Shown here: positions 24,985 to 32,766 of the stretch, piece by piece | Position numbering within the stretch: position 1 is the stretch's first letter | Layout of the letters: every line of letters begins with the position of its first letter | Source: a virus | DNA: 44,624 nt | Direction: 5' to 3' (one strand) | Virus record (IMG/VR): IMGVR_UViG_3300032134_000005 | Span: 1-44,624 of that record | Notes under the pieces: model-generated | Databases searched by the model: none | What the model was told of the DNA's origin: nothing | The model's input: the letters and a program-made list of their open reading frames with translations, nothing else | Translations under genes and position numbers: made by a program

Positions 24985-25581
24985 TTATCTCCCAGCAAGT
25001 GGATGGTTACGGCCTATAATGTAACGACAGTAGGCGCTATCGGTTAAGGCATTAGAGTCTTCAGCTTCAGCTTCGGCATCCATCAAGGCAGCATAAGCTT
25101 CCTGCTCGGCGCGTAGAGCAAACTGATCTGCCGCTACAGAACCTAGTTCAGATTCTTGGAATCGTCGGGAAGCTTTAGCGGTGATATACAATTGAAGTTC
25201 GGGAGTTAAATCCCCGATATCCCGTTCCCAAATAATGTCAACGACAAGGGCGCGGTCAAAGAAGAAGGTGTGGTCAAGTATGTTGTATAGATGTGGTTGG
25301 TTTAGATATTTACGGACGGTGACATGAAGTCCTTTGTCGCTATCTACGGTATCAATGCGTAAGACATCAGGCGATAAAGGTATCGTCTTCTCAGTTGTGA
25401 CAGGCATTGTATAAGAGCGTTCATGATTACATAGCCAACCTTTGGCTTGTACTTCAAGGGACACTCGGTTCAGAATTCGTTCAGCTGCCTCTGCATCGGG
25501 CAACCCAGAACTCAAGGAGGATACTGGATCTTCGCCAATAGATTCTAAGATCTGATTGACGGCGTCGAGTTTCGTTAACAT
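24985..25581 (-). CDS. tail tubular protein A, T7 gp11-like
   Basis: A 198-aa protein (T7 gp11 is 196 aa) that forms the adaptor ring between portal and nozzle. The N-terminus MLTKLDAVNQILESIGEDPV, followed by an AERIL helix and GWLCNHERSY, is the family pattern. YITAKASRRFQESELGS near residue 140 is also conserved. An upstream in-frame start exists, but the ATG at 25581 has GAGGTTCTT at the right distance and yields the expected length. The strong terminator at 25597-25626 lies just upstream. Confidence 0.93.
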   Translation of the reverse strand: MLTKLDAVNQILESIGEDPVSSLSSGLPDAEAAERILNRVSLEVQAKGWLCNHERSYTMPVTTEKTIPLSPDVLRIDTVDSDKGLHVTVRKYLNQPHLYNILDHTFFFDRALVVDIIWERDIGDLTPELQLYITAKASRRFQESELGSVAADQFALRAEQEAYAALMDAEAEAEDSNALTDSAYCRYIIGRNHPLAGR

Positions 25582-25596
25582 AAGAACCTCATATAA

Positions 25597-25626
25597 GAAA
25601 AAAAGCCCCACCCGAAGGTGAGGCTT
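25597..25626 (-). terminator. intrinsic terminator after the capsid gene
   Basis: The sense strand forms AAGCC-CACC/GGTG-GGCTT with one mismatch and a TTCG loop, followed by seven T. It is in the position of the T7 late terminator Tphi, between capsid and gp11 genes, and overlaps the leader of the gp11-like gene. It would reduce transcription of tail genes relative to capsid. Confidence 0.9.
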
Positions 25627-25658
25627 ATGGCTCTAATTAAAAGAACCTGGGGGGAATA

Positions 25659-26636
25659 CTACGCAGTCAATTCGATAGCGCATTCAGGGCGTAGAGTGCC
25701 GTGACCAGTAAGCATCTTGGCAACCAAGAAGTCTTCTAGGCGACGAGTGTCACGCTCAGATTCAAAGCCGATATCCATCAACTTAACGGTTGCAACAGCA
25801 TCCGCAGTCCAGATAACACCTTGAGTGTTGGAGTAGTCTGCACGGTACTTTGCGTACACACCGTTGTCAGAAGTTTCATCTGCATTAGGCATATTCAAAG
25901 ACTTAACAATCTGAACACCATCGATGGTCAAAGAGTCAGCACGGCCTTCAACACCACCAGCACCACTGTGACGTAGATCGGCATCAAGTACTAAGTACTG
26001 ACCGTTTGCGTCTTTAGCGAACTTGATCTTGTTGAAGGTTTCAGCAGATACAGACATATAACGCGTCTGCTCTTCAGGAACAGATAAGTTGAAGAACTTA
26101 AGGTTAGCTAGACGAATCGCATCGATCCACTCAGCGCCAGTAGACGAAGCGCCTAGACCAACGATAGTGTCACCACCGGGGAACGGACCGTCGCCAGTAG
26201 TACGAGCAGCTTTGATGATCTGACGGAATACGTTCTTGTCAAATACACGAGCCAAAGCGCGACCCATCTGAGCAGAATACTCAGAACGTACGTCGAAGTG
26301 TGACAACATAGAATCGATGTCAGCAATTGCAGTGTGAGATACTAAGATGTCATCGATGGTGATGGCGATTTCGCCTGTCTCGATGTCAGTACCCATAAGC
26401 TCCTGACCCGGAGTATGGTATTCAGCAGATGCTTTCCAAGTCTTAGGGAAACGGAAAGAACGCTGACCACCGCCAACAGTTTTAACGTTGTGCTTGTCTA
26501 GAGTGACAGTAGCCATATCGAAGGCAGTAAGAACTTCACCACCAAATACGTCTAAGAATAAGCCGCGATTGTCGGCAGGAGAAGTTTGACCAGCGCCAAA
26601 ACGAGATGGAGCTGAAGTAATACTAGAAATAGTCAT
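25659..26636 (-). CDS. major capsid protein, T7 gp10-like
   Basis: A 325-aa shell protein (T7 gp10A is 345 aa). Near the N-terminus the sequence GEVLTAFDMATVTLDKHNVK, then GGQRSFRFPKTWKASAEYHTPG, is typical of podovirus capsids of this type. IDDILVSHTAIADIDSMLSH and a later SAETFNKIKF stretch also fit. Translation most likely starts at 26636 (MTISSITSAPSRFGAGQTSP) after ACAGGGTATTATC; an in-frame start at 26678 has no clear ribosome site. Codon use is cleaner than in neighbouring small genes, as expected for a highly expressed gene. Confidence 0.95.
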   Translation of the reverse strand: MTISSITSAPSRFGAGQTSPADNRGLFLDVFGGEVLTAFDMATVTLDKHNVKTVGGGQRSFRFPKTWKASAEYHTPGQELMGTDIETGEIAITIDDILVSHTAIADIDSMLSHFDVRSEYSAQMGRALARVFDKNVFRQIIKAARTTGDGPFPGGDTIVGLGASSTGAEWIDAIRLANLKFFNLSVPEEQTRYMSVSAETFNKIKFAKDANGQYLVLDADLRHSGAGGVEGRADSLTIDGVQIVKSLNMPNADETSDNGVYAKYRADYSNTQGVIWTADAVATVKLMDIGFESERDTRRLEDFLVAKMLTGHGTLRPECAIELTA

Positions 26637-26902
26637 GATAATACCCTGTAAGGAATAGATTTTTAATGTCAGTCCCAAGATGGGACGGTATAGATAGATG
26701 TAGAAAGGTTTTAAGGGTGTAGCTAATACAAAGATTGTCTGTCGTAACAGGTCAGTGTATGAGTACTTCTCACGAGCGCACGGAATTAACCCACATCACT
26801 TAGCCTAGCAATGTCAGGGGCGTTGGGTGTGCTACCGTATCGGGGGTATCGCTGGCTTGGCGCTACCTTAGAATAGATGCCTCCCGAAGGAGGCGGTGTG
26901 AC
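26637..26902. other. intergenic region before the capsid gene with two hairpins
   Basis: This 266-base gap holds no gene. Just after the scaffold stop, the sense strand has GCCTCC-TTCG-GGAGGC (26879-26894), a very stable tetraloop hairpin without a T-run. Near the capsid gene, GTCCCA-TCT-TGGGAC (26672-26686) is followed by an A-rich stretch. T7 carries its strong phi10 promoter here, so a phage promoter is expected, but I found no clear match to the 23-base repeat. Confidence 0.5.
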
Positions 26903-27715
26903 CTAACTATGATCTAGGTCGTATGTGGATACAGACATCTTGTCGATGACAGTCTGTCGGAAGGTAGGATTAGTACGATACTCAGGGTTCGTCATATCCT
27001 TCTTCATCTCTGCGCGTGAACGGTAACCCGTAGATGAGTTACCCACCTCATTACCTAACATTAAGTTAGGCTCAGTAGTTTGCCCCATTCGGGACTTAAT
27101 AGCGTCAGCTGCCATCTTCCAGTTTGCTCCATTTAACGTATCGTTGTACGCTGCTTTCTCTTCAGCATTAAGGTTGTTTTCAGCCCATGCACTAATCTTG
27201 GTCCACTCTTCCTCACCGCCCACATAATCGAGGGCTGATTTGGACTCAGCGTCCATGCGGAACTTTAAGTTCTCGACATAAGAGTCAATAAGATTTGCAT
27301 CGACACCCTGTGCAATAAGAGCATTCTTTGCCTCATCGCTTAGGTTACCGTCCTGCTGGATTTGCTGTACTAATGAATCAACATCTAGACCTGCCTTACC
27401 CACGACATCCTTTGCGGCTTCATCAGAAGCTTCGCTAGGTTCGTCATTAGTGGTTGGGGGTTCTTCAGTATTATCAACCGGAGGCTTGTCACCTTGACCC
27501 ATGCGATACTCAAGTTCTGTCGCGTGTGCTTGCCAGTTGTATTCACCTGTTTCAGCATTATAGAATTTGTCCTGTCCGTTCTCCGGTTTAGGAGCCGTAG
27601 GAGCTGAGTCTATATTCTCACTTGATGGGGTCCCATGCCCCGCCTTGAACTGATCAGCTTTCTGCTGGTTGTATTCGTCCGAGCCGGGTTCGGGTTGGTT
27701 AGTTTGTTCAGTCAT
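26903..27715 (-). CDS. capsid assembly scaffolding protein, gp9-like
   Basis: A 270-aa, strongly acidic, helical protein between portal and capsid genes, the T7 gene 9 position. The first 110 residues are Pro/Glu/Asp-rich and probably disordered (EPGSDEYNQQKADQFKAGHG). A central helical region (residues 105-235) and the short basic C-terminus (GYRSRAEMKKDMTNPEYRTN, then FRQTVIDKM) are typical of podovirus scaffolds, whose C-terminus binds the shell. It is expected to guide shell assembly and leave before DNA packaging. ACAGGATAATTA precedes the ATG. Confidence 0.92.
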   Translation of the reverse strand: MTEQTNQPEPGSDEYNQQKADQFKAGHGTPSSENIDSAPTAPKPENGQDKFYNAETGEYNWQAHATELEYRMGQGDKPPVDNTEEPPTTNDEPSEASDEAAKDVVGKAGLDVDSLVQQIQQDGNLSDEAKNALIAQGVDANLIDSYVENLKFRMDAESKSALDYVGGEEEWTKISAWAENNLNAEEKAAYNDTLNGANWKMAADAIKSRMGQTTEPNLMLGNEVGNSSTGYRSRAEMKKDMTNPEYRTNPTFRQTVIDKMSVSTYDLDHS

Positions 27716-27742
27716 TAATTATCCTGTATGTCGTAGGGACTG

Positions 27743-29251
27743 TTACATCCCTTGTTGTTCGACCATTTGTTGAGCCATAGCCTGACCACCAGCTTGCGCT
27801 GCTGAACCTAAGCCTTGTTCCATTTGGCGAGTCTGACGCTTCTGCGCTACCTCGTCTTCTGAGTTCACAGCATCCTCAAGCGACAGGCCATTAAAGGCTT
27901 TGCCTAAGAGCTTCTCCCAACGAACATAGTCGAGGATTTCAGGAGGTAGACCCTGTAAGAATTGAAGAGCTGAGCCTACGCGCTGAACGTCCTGCTCACG
28001 ACCTAGAGATTCTAAGCCTGTGAGTACAGTAGGTTCGACGACGCCTTCAGGCCACGGAGGTAACTTACCCTGCTTCTGCATCTGTGAGATGAGGCGATTC
28101 AGGCGAGCTGACTGCATCTCTCGTGATAGCATTGAGAACGCGCCACCAAGGGAGCCTTCTAATTCTTCTGCCATCATCTTTAGTTCGTAAGCAGTAACAC
28201 GCTCACCTTCACGCTGAACGCTAGAGTTCATTAAGAACGCAGAGGCAATCTCTTGCTTCTTCTCTGACAGTTCAGCCTTAGCGACTTGTAATCCCGGAGC
28301 ATTCTGATACGCAAGCATACCAATATCTTCAGGGTTACCTACCACGTACTCACCATTGTCGGCTTTAGATATACGTCGTCGGAGGTTCAAACCACCAGCA
28401 GCATTAGGACGTATCATCATGATGTGTCTTGATGCTAAGGCAGCACCGTCGAGCATAGATTTAGATAATCCATCAACGGCTTGGAGGTCACCGAGATGCT
28501 CTTCGCACTTACCACGACCATAGTCTTCACCAATTACAGATGTCCAACGTAAGGCGTTAAAAGGACATACATCATATGTACCAACAGACTCCGGCACTTT
28601 ACTCCCAGCAACTTCCTGATGAACTTCGTACCCTTTGTTCGTCTTCTTACACGATGTGAAAATTGGCACACGTTGCGTTGGGGCATCTTCAGCCTTCAAC
28701 ATTGAGCGAACAGAGTCAGGAAGATTAGATGGTGAAAAATATTCCTCGATGATGATCTCAGTTACGTCACCTGTCATGTCGCGTACAACAACATATTGAT
28801 CCAAACGGAATACGCGTAGTCTATTATCGGGCAGCACCTGTTCTAAAGCGTTGCCGGTTGTAATCAGATATTGAAGAGTAAGGTGAGTAGGCTGACGCCA
28901 CTGTTTACGTTCAATCTCATTACTAATGGTCTTCTCAGATAGAGCTAAGCCACGCTCAGTCTCCTGATCTGTTTCCATCTGCCCTTCCTGCATTAGGATT
29001 TCAGACGGAATCTGTAGACGGAATGAACTCATGCCCGGAGGGTACATAGCGATCATCAAGCGGGACGCTAAGCTTACGACAGCACGAGCACCTAGTCCCT
29101 GATAAGGGGCAGGTAGTACAGTGTGAGAGTTGTGACCTTGTGGTGGTAATAGGGCTGGAATAGTGATTGCAGAACACTCACGCGCCCGTGTAAGGAAAGG
29201 CTCACGACGGCTCTTAAGCGACTCGTAGCGAGCTTGAGTTGTATCAGTCAT
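27743..29251 (-). CDS. portal protein (head-tail connector), T7 gp8-like
   Basis: A 502-aa protein (T7 gp8 is 536 aa). It starts with an RYESLKSRREPFLTRARECS helix followed by ITIPALLPPQGH, the conserved start of podovirus portals. QGLGARAVVSLASRLMIAMYPPG, then SFRLQ, and a TSVIGEDYGRGKCEEHLGDL region follow. The C-terminal Gln/Met-rich helix (SAAQAGGQAMAQQMVEQQGM) matches the crown or barrel end. Twelve copies should form the DNA entry ring and bind the terminase. GAGGTAGTT precedes the ATG. Confidence 0.96.
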   Translation of the reverse strand: MTDTTQARYESLKSRREPFLTRARECSAITIPALLPPQGHNSHTVLPAPYQGLGARAVVSLASRLMIAMYPPGMSSFRLQIPSEILMQEGQMETDQETERGLALSEKTISNEIERKQWRQPTHLTLQYLITTGNALEQVLPDNRLRVFRLDQYVVVRDMTGDVTEIIIEEYFSPSNLPDSVRSMLKAEDAPTQRVPIFTSCKKTNKGYEVHQEVAGSKVPESVGTYDVCPFNALRWTSVIGEDYGRGKCEEHLGDLQAVDGLSKSMLDGAALASRHIMMIRPNAAGGLNLRRRISKADNGEYVVGNPEDIGMLAYQNAPGLQVAKAELSEKKQEIASAFLMNSSVQREGERVTAYELKMMAEELEGSLGGAFSMLSREMQSARLNRLISQMQKQGKLPPWPEGVVEPTVLTGLESLGREQDVQRVGSALQFLQGLPPEILDYVRWEKLLGKAFNGLSLEDAVNSEDEVAQKRQTRQMEQGLGSAAQAGGQAMAQQMVEQQGM

Positions 29252-29258
29252 AACTACC

Positions 29259-29483
29259 TCAGAGACTTAAGCCGGAACCATTCTTGCCTTTACCACCGAG
29301 AGCGTTACTCAGTTGAATGCGGAATGACTTGCGGTTCTTTTGTTTAGCTAGATGCTGAGAACCTTCACTCGCTGCTGTTTCAGCTTCGCGTTGTTCTTTA
29401 GTTTTATAAGCATGGGGTTTTTGAAGAACAGCTTTAGGCGGCTCTTTCGGTTTAGGAGGAGCAGCTGGGGAACCGAAGCACAT
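29259..29483 (-). CDS. small basic tail protein, T7 gp7.3-like (putative)
   Basis: A 74-aa protein directly before the portal gene. It has a Pro/Lys-rich N-terminus (GSPAAPPKPKEPPKAVLQKP) and a C-terminus of basic residues then Gly/Ser (NALGGKGKNGSGLSL). T7 gp7.3, in the same place, is also small, basic and ends with a Gly/Ser tail; it is a virion protein needed for adsorption. Similarity is in composition and position, so the call is tentative. Its ATG overlaps the upstream stop (TAATG). Confidence 0.6.
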   Translation of the reverse strand: MCFGSPAAPPKPKEPPKAVLQKPHAYKTKEQREAETAASEGSQHLAKQKNRKSFRIQLSNALGGKGKNGSGLSL

Positions 29484-29593
29484 TATTCAGACCCCTCTTT
29501 CTTCATTGGCTTAGCTTTTGGAGCTTTAGCTTTAGCTTTCGCAGCCTTAGCTGCCTGTTCAACTTGCGTACGATTGTGTTTAATGTTTCCCAT
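29483..29593 (-). CDS. 36-aa Lys/Ala-rich peptide
   Basis: A short ORF beginning MGNIKHNRTQVEQAAKAAKA and continuing with KAKAPKAK repeats. It overlaps the acetyltransferase stop by 14 bases and its own stop overlaps the start of the next gene (TAATG), so it fits the tightly coupled gene string exactly. The composition resembles a histone-like or disordered nucleic-acid-binding tail. Function is unknown. Confidence 0.55.
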   Translation of the reverse strand: MGNIKHNRTQVEQAAKAAKAKAKAPKAKPMKKEGSE

Positions 29594-30059
29594 TGGGATT
29601 GATCCTCGTGTATTGGTGACCGGAGTGATTAAAACCAGCGGCTTCAAACAGCCTACCTGTCTCGTTTAAGAATAGCCCTGTGGTGATACCTAAGTTAATA
29701 CGTGTAGCTCCAATAGACTCAGCCCACTTCTGATAGCGTTTGATCAAACGGAAGGCCGTCATCCCTCCCCGCTGTTCTGGTCGAACATAGAGAAATAGGT
29801 CGCATGTAGTTATAGATGGCCCAAAGTATTCTTCAGTAGCCACTGCCCCAATCATACCCACGAATTTGCCATCCGCATCGGTGGCTGCCATCAGTAGAGC
29901 TTGCGATGGGGAGAATATGGCGGCGTCAGCTAGGGCTACTAACTTCACTGCATCTAAAGGTAGGTCACGATAAACAGGACTCTCGTAGTGCATATCCGCA
30001 GCCATTTCGAGCATGGGATCATAATCGTCCCTAGTGCATCGGACTATTCGGCTCTTCAT
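29580..30059 (-). CDS. GNAT-family N-acetyltransferase
   Basis: A 159-aa protein with the GNAT order: an N-terminal substrate-side region, strand KFVGMIGAVATEE, then LFLYVRPEQRGGMTAFRLIK, where V-R-P-x-Q-R-G-G-M is the acetyl-CoA-binding loop (Q/RxxGxG/A type), and the helix KWAESIGATRINLGIT. The last part, FLNETGRLFEAAGFNHSG, is the usual final strand-helix unit. Such genes lie before the portal gene in several marine podoviruses. The substrate (host or phage protein, or a small molecule) cannot be deduced. It overlaps both neighbours. Confidence 0.88.
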   Translation of the reverse strand: MKSRIVRCTRDDYDPMLEMAADMHYESPVYRDLPLDAVKLVALADAAIFSPSQALLMAATDADGKFVGMIGAVATEEYFGPSITTCDLFLYVRPEQRGGMTAFRLIKRYQKWAESIGATRINLGITTGLFLNETGRLFEAAGFNHSGHQYTRINPNGKH

Positions 30060-30246
30060 CAGCTTCCTCCTGCCACACTAGTAGCTCGTCTATGAGTTCA
30101 CGCATACCAGCATATCGATGAGCTGAGAGTTCAGACTCGTTGTAGGCCACACAGCGTGGAGGGTAATGTTCATGAAGTAATACTAATAGTTCACGGGAAG
30201 ATAGTGGAAATTCTGGAAGATCTAACTCTTCGGTTTCGGTAGTCAT
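30031..30246 (-). CDS. small acidic hypothetical protein, 71 aa
   Basis: A 71-aa protein (MTTETEELDLPEFPLSSREL at its start) with many Glu and Asp residues and no recognised domain. The ATG at 30246 is preferred over the in-frame one at 30282 because AGAGGTATC lies just before it. The stop overlaps the acetyltransferase start by 29 bases. It follows the putative terminator after thyX and may begin a new transcription unit. Confidence 0.6.
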   Translation of the reverse strand: MTTETEELDLPEFPLSSRELLVLLHEHYPPRCVAYNESELSAHRYAGMRELIDELLVWQEEADEEPNSPMH

Positions 30247-30283
30247 TTTGATACCTCTGGCATGAGCGCCGACAATTGACATT

Positions 30284-30319
30284 AAAAGGCACCATCGAAG
30301 GGGGAATCTCCGATAGTGC
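30284..30319 (-). terminator. hairpin terminator after thyX
   Basis: On the sense strand GCACTATCG pairs with CGATGGTGC (nine pairs, one G-T), with a 13-base loop, and CTTTTAAT follows. The T-run is short, so termination may be partial. It separates the nucleotide-metabolism block from the gene string leading to the portal. Confidence 0.6.
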
Positions 30320-30324
30320 TTATA

Positions 30325-30966
30325 CTAGGGGGCTACAAGAGCTTTCCAACTTTCAGGGAACAAAGGTTCGATGATGTCGGAAACTTCTTGGGCTAACTCT
30401 TGGATTTCTTTCTGAGCGTGTGGGTCTAACCTCTGCTTACAGAAGCGAGAGTATGCAGCGAGGCTGCCTGTCCAATACCAAGACACTTCCATACCTTGAG
30501 GCAGCAACAGTCGCGCTTGTTCTGGACACATACCACCGGCTAACGCTGTCTCGTAAGAAGCTAGACACATTGCATAGACTGTGCGGAAACTACTATGCCA
30601 GTAGCGGTTGCCTATGACGGGCATATCCACACCACTACCCTGCTTAACACTACCTTCAGGCTTCATGCGGAATTGCTCCGGCACAAAGAACTCAGGAGTA
30701 TTGCTGATATACCTACGGCTCTCTTCATTCTCCGAGAAGCCAACCTTATGCTTGAAGCACTGGGTGCGAATAGGTACAGGCGCGGTCATGCGTAGAGTAA
30801 TGGAGGTGTGAGCAAAAGGTGTCCAGTGACTGTGTACTGACAGATAACGAATCAGCTTGCGGTCTTTAGCCTCGTCAAACTCCGCAGAATCCTCAGCGAA
30901 TGAGACACGAGCTGCCCGAACTACCGACGCATCGCTACCCATATGATCGATGTATTCAACCTGCAT
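30325..30966 (-). CDS. thyX: flavin-dependent thymidylate synthase
   Basis: A 213-aa enzyme that makes dTMP from dUMP using FAD and methylene-tetrahydrofolate. The signature region FKHKVGFSENEESRRY is the phage-type version of RHRxxSxNExSxRY, with Lys in place of both Arg of RHR. WTPFAHTSITLRMTAPVPIR and EQARLLLPQGMEVSWYWTGS are the other conserved blocks. The start at 30966 has GAGGAG eight bases upstream; an in-frame upstream extension lacks support. The gene overlaps the 52-aa ORF. Together with the ribonucleotide reductase and MazG-like genes it supplies DNA precursors. Confidence 0.94.
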   Translation of the reverse strand: MQVEYIDHMGSDASVVRAARVSFAEDSAEFDEAKDRKLIRYLSVHSHWTPFAHTSITLRMTAPVPIRTQCFKHKVGFSENEESRRYISNTPEFFVPEQFRMKPEGSVKQGSGVDMPVIGNRYWHSSFRTVYAMCLASYETALAGGMCPEQARLLLPQGMEVSWYWTGSLAAYSRFCKQRLDPHAQKEIQELAQEVSDIIEPLFPESWKALVAP

Positions 30967-31114
30967 ATACGGACTCCTCTTCATACATTTCAACAGCTTG
31001 TTTATAGCCGTCCCATTCATCAACACCTAGAAGAAGTAGGCACTCAAGCAGATGACTGTCATGTTGCAATGCTTCATGGTATTCCTTACCCACAGCTATA
31101 ATTACTTCACTCAT
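30956..31114 (-). CDS. small acidic hypothetical protein, 52 aa
   Basis: A 52-aa acidic ORF (MSEVIIAVGKEYHEALQHDS at its start). Its ATG overlaps the upstream stop (ATGA) and its end overlaps the thyX start by 11 bases, so it fills the gap between two genes perfectly. No domain is recognised. The last codons contain the thyX ribosome site GAAGAGGAG. Confidence 0.55.
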   Translation of the reverse strand: MSEVIIAVGKEYHEALQHDSHLLECLLLLGVDEWDGYKQAVEMYEEESVYAG

Positions 31115-31359
31115 AAGTAGTCGTCCTCCCAATCATCCGGCGTTGGTATTTGTACGGTTTTAAAATCACACAACTGATAACAGTTAGTACATTCGATAGT
31201 CCCTTTCAGAATATCGGAGGTGGTGCTAAGCATATTGTCACAAGTAGGACAGTGGAATTTAGGGGTTGAAGGGGTGCTATCAGCACATTCATATGACTCC
31301 GGGTATTCTTCTCCCGGTATGTAGTACCAGTACGCTTTAACTTTTAAGTTTTTACCCAT
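31111..31359 (-). CDS. zinc-ribbon protein, 82 aa
   Basis: An 82-aa protein with two CxxC knuckles: FHCPTCDNML near residue 35 and IECTNCYQLC near residue 55. They are spaced as in a zinc ribbon. The N-terminal part (VKAYWYYIPGEEYPESYECA) is aromatic, and the C-terminus is acidic. It may bind nucleic acid or a polymerase; function is unknown. GGAGCAAAC precedes the ATG, and it overlaps the DUF3310-like gene by eight bases. Confidence 0.75.
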   Translation of the reverse strand: MGKNLKVKAYWYYIPGEEYPESYECADSTPSTPKFHCPTCDNMLSTTSDILKGTIECTNCYQLCDFKTVQIPTPDDWEDDYL

Positions 31360-31702
31360 TAGTTTGCTCCTTACTCAATATGCGGTTAGAAAAGAAGACC
31401 ATCTTCTCTGCGTCATAAACCCCATTGTTACCCTTCTTATGCTTACCCTGACGGGATGCAGCTGTACGCCATAGAGCTTTGAACACATTACCTTCAGCGA
31501 AGGTCATGCCTAATGCTTCGATGATGTCGTTGCACTCAGCGTCATAAGGTTCAGTTAGGGTAGTGGGTGATGTTATAGACACACGGTAGTAGCTAGAGCT
31601 ACCACCTGTATGTTCGACACTAGAGGACTCTAAACAGGTAGGACAATGTTCAGGTGAAATACCTAACGCGGTCCCGCAGCGAGAGCAATCATAGTGTGCC
31701 AT
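31352..31702 (-). CDS. DUF3310-like protein with N-terminal zinc ribbon (T7 gp1.7-like)
   Basis: A 116-aa protein. Residues 1-25 carry CSRCGTALGISPEHCPTC, a zinc knuckle pair. The C-terminal half, CNDIIEALGMTFAEGNVFKA then LWRTAASRQGK and NGVYDAEKMVFF, matches DUF3310, the domain of T7 gp1.7, a nucleotide kinase. The zinc ribbon is an addition relative to T7 gp1.7. A role in nucleotide metabolism fits the neighbourhood. The start has GGAGGCTCTCA upstream and overlaps the HNH-like gene. Confidence 0.8.
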   Translation of the reverse strand: MAHYDCSRCGTALGISPEHCPTCLESSSVEHTGGSSSYYRVSITSPTTLTEPYDAECNDIIEALGMTFAEGNVFKALWRTAASRQGKHKKGNNGVYDAEKMVFFSNRILSKEQTNG

Positions 31703-32051
31703 TGAGAGCCTCCGCTCGTCCGATCTTGCGTTGAGTCCACATAGCTACCTGCATGATCTCCGATGGAGAACAGTCAGACTTCATACGGTTAGCCCTCATA
31801 CTTATGACTGCTGTGTTATCTGCTGTGTAACCTTTGTCAGGATCTAAACGATCTAGTGTGGCGCTGTTATGCGTACCACCAGAGGTTCCACCAGCACACA
31901 GAGGGATGCCCAAGACAGGACATGATTCAGGAATATTCAACTCCTCAGCTGTTAGATCAAATGGAACACCCAGCCCTGAAGCCCTATACTTAGCGTTAGA
32001 CCACATGGATTTCTTATGCTCTAACGAGCCGAACTTATACTTCATAGCCAT
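31689..32051 (-). CDS. HNH-like endonuclease (putative)
   Basis: A 120-aa protein. CPVLGIPLCAGG, then HNSATLDRLDPDKGYTADNT and AVISMRANRMKSDCSPSEI, is a pattern found in small phage HNH or endonuclease VII-like proteins (NSxxxDRxxPxxGYxxxNxxxxSxxAN). The expected second histidines of a canonical HNH are not obvious, so activity is uncertain. It may be a stand-alone homing-type nuclease or a recombination enzyme. It follows phoH by one base and precedes the DUF3310-like gene. Confidence 0.7.
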   Translation of the reverse strand: MAMKYKFGSLEHKKSMWSNAKYRASGLGVPFDLTAEELNIPESCPVLGIPLCAGGTSGGTHNSATLDRLDPDKGYTADNTAVISMRANRMKSDCSPSEIMQVAMWTQRKIGRAEALNGTL

Positions 32052-32052
32052 C

Positions 32053-32766
32053 TTATAAACCTTCCTTATTGAATGCTCTTATCCACATAGCACAGGCGTC
32101 TGAGCGTACGATATCGTCCATCCCAAATTCGATAACCGGGACAGGCATCCTTTGGGATCTAACCATCCTGATAACTGTTTCTAATCCAGAAGTTACTTTG
32201 ATATCACGCTGACGAACATCGCCATTGATCACTACTGTTGAGTCTTTACCGACACGGCTGAGGAACATCTTCATTTCTTCAGGTGTTGTGTTCTGAGCTT
32301 CGTCTAGAATGACAAAGGCTTTGTCGAAGGTGCGTCCACGCATGACCTCGAAAGGTACAATCTCAATAGCCTTATGCTTCATCGCCAGCTCGTACTGTCC
32401 TGACCCTAGCCGCTTACGGATAACATCAGTGAATGGAACAACCCACGGTCCTATCTTCTCCTCCATAGTTCCCGGAAAGAATCCCAAGGACTTAGAGCCA
32501 GTGACGTTAGGTCGCGTCAATACGATCTTATCGATCTGCCCTAGTCGGTACAGATCAGACGCTACAGTAGACGCGATGTACGTCTTGCCTGTACCAGCGG
32601 GGCCTAGTACCACGACCTGCTCAGCCGTCATCAACGAAGCTATATAGTCAGCTTGTGTATCTGTCTGAGGTCGCAGAGGTGGGACTGCATGGCGCTTCTC
32701 ATCTAGAAACTTATCCTTAATCTCACGCGTAGGCTTACCGCGTTTTGCTTTACGTTCTTTTCTCAT
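32053..32766 (-). CDS. phoH: PhoH-like ATPase
   Basis: About 237 aa. Walker A VLGPAGTGKTYIASTV near residue 55, the LTRPNVTGSKSLGFFPGTME loop, Walker B AFVILDEAQNTT and VINGDVRQRDI mark a PhoH family P-loop ATPase. The host version is a phosphate-starvation protein; in phages its role is unsettled (RNA-related work is suspected). The ATG at 32766 overlaps the nrdB stop (TAATG); in-frame ATG or TTG codons just upstream are alternatives. The N-terminus is Lys/Arg-rich. It is common in marine phages. Confidence 0.93.
   Translation of the reverse strand: MRKERKAKRGKPTREIKDKFLDEKRHAVPPLRPQTDTQADYIASLMTAEQVVVLGPAGTGKTYIASTVASDLYRLGQIDKIVLTRPNVTGSKSLGFFPGTMEEKIGPWVVPFTDVIRKRLGSGQYELAMKHKAIEIVPFEVMRGRTFDKAFVILDEAQNTTPEEMKMFLSRVGKDSTVVINGDVRQRDIKVTSGLETVIRMVRSQRMPVPVIEFGMDDIVRSDACAMWIRAFNKEGL

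Noticed and set aside
26637-26902. T7-consensus promoter before the capsid gene
   Set aside because: No match to the T7 consensus or to the 23-base repeat was found by eye; only hairpins are supported.
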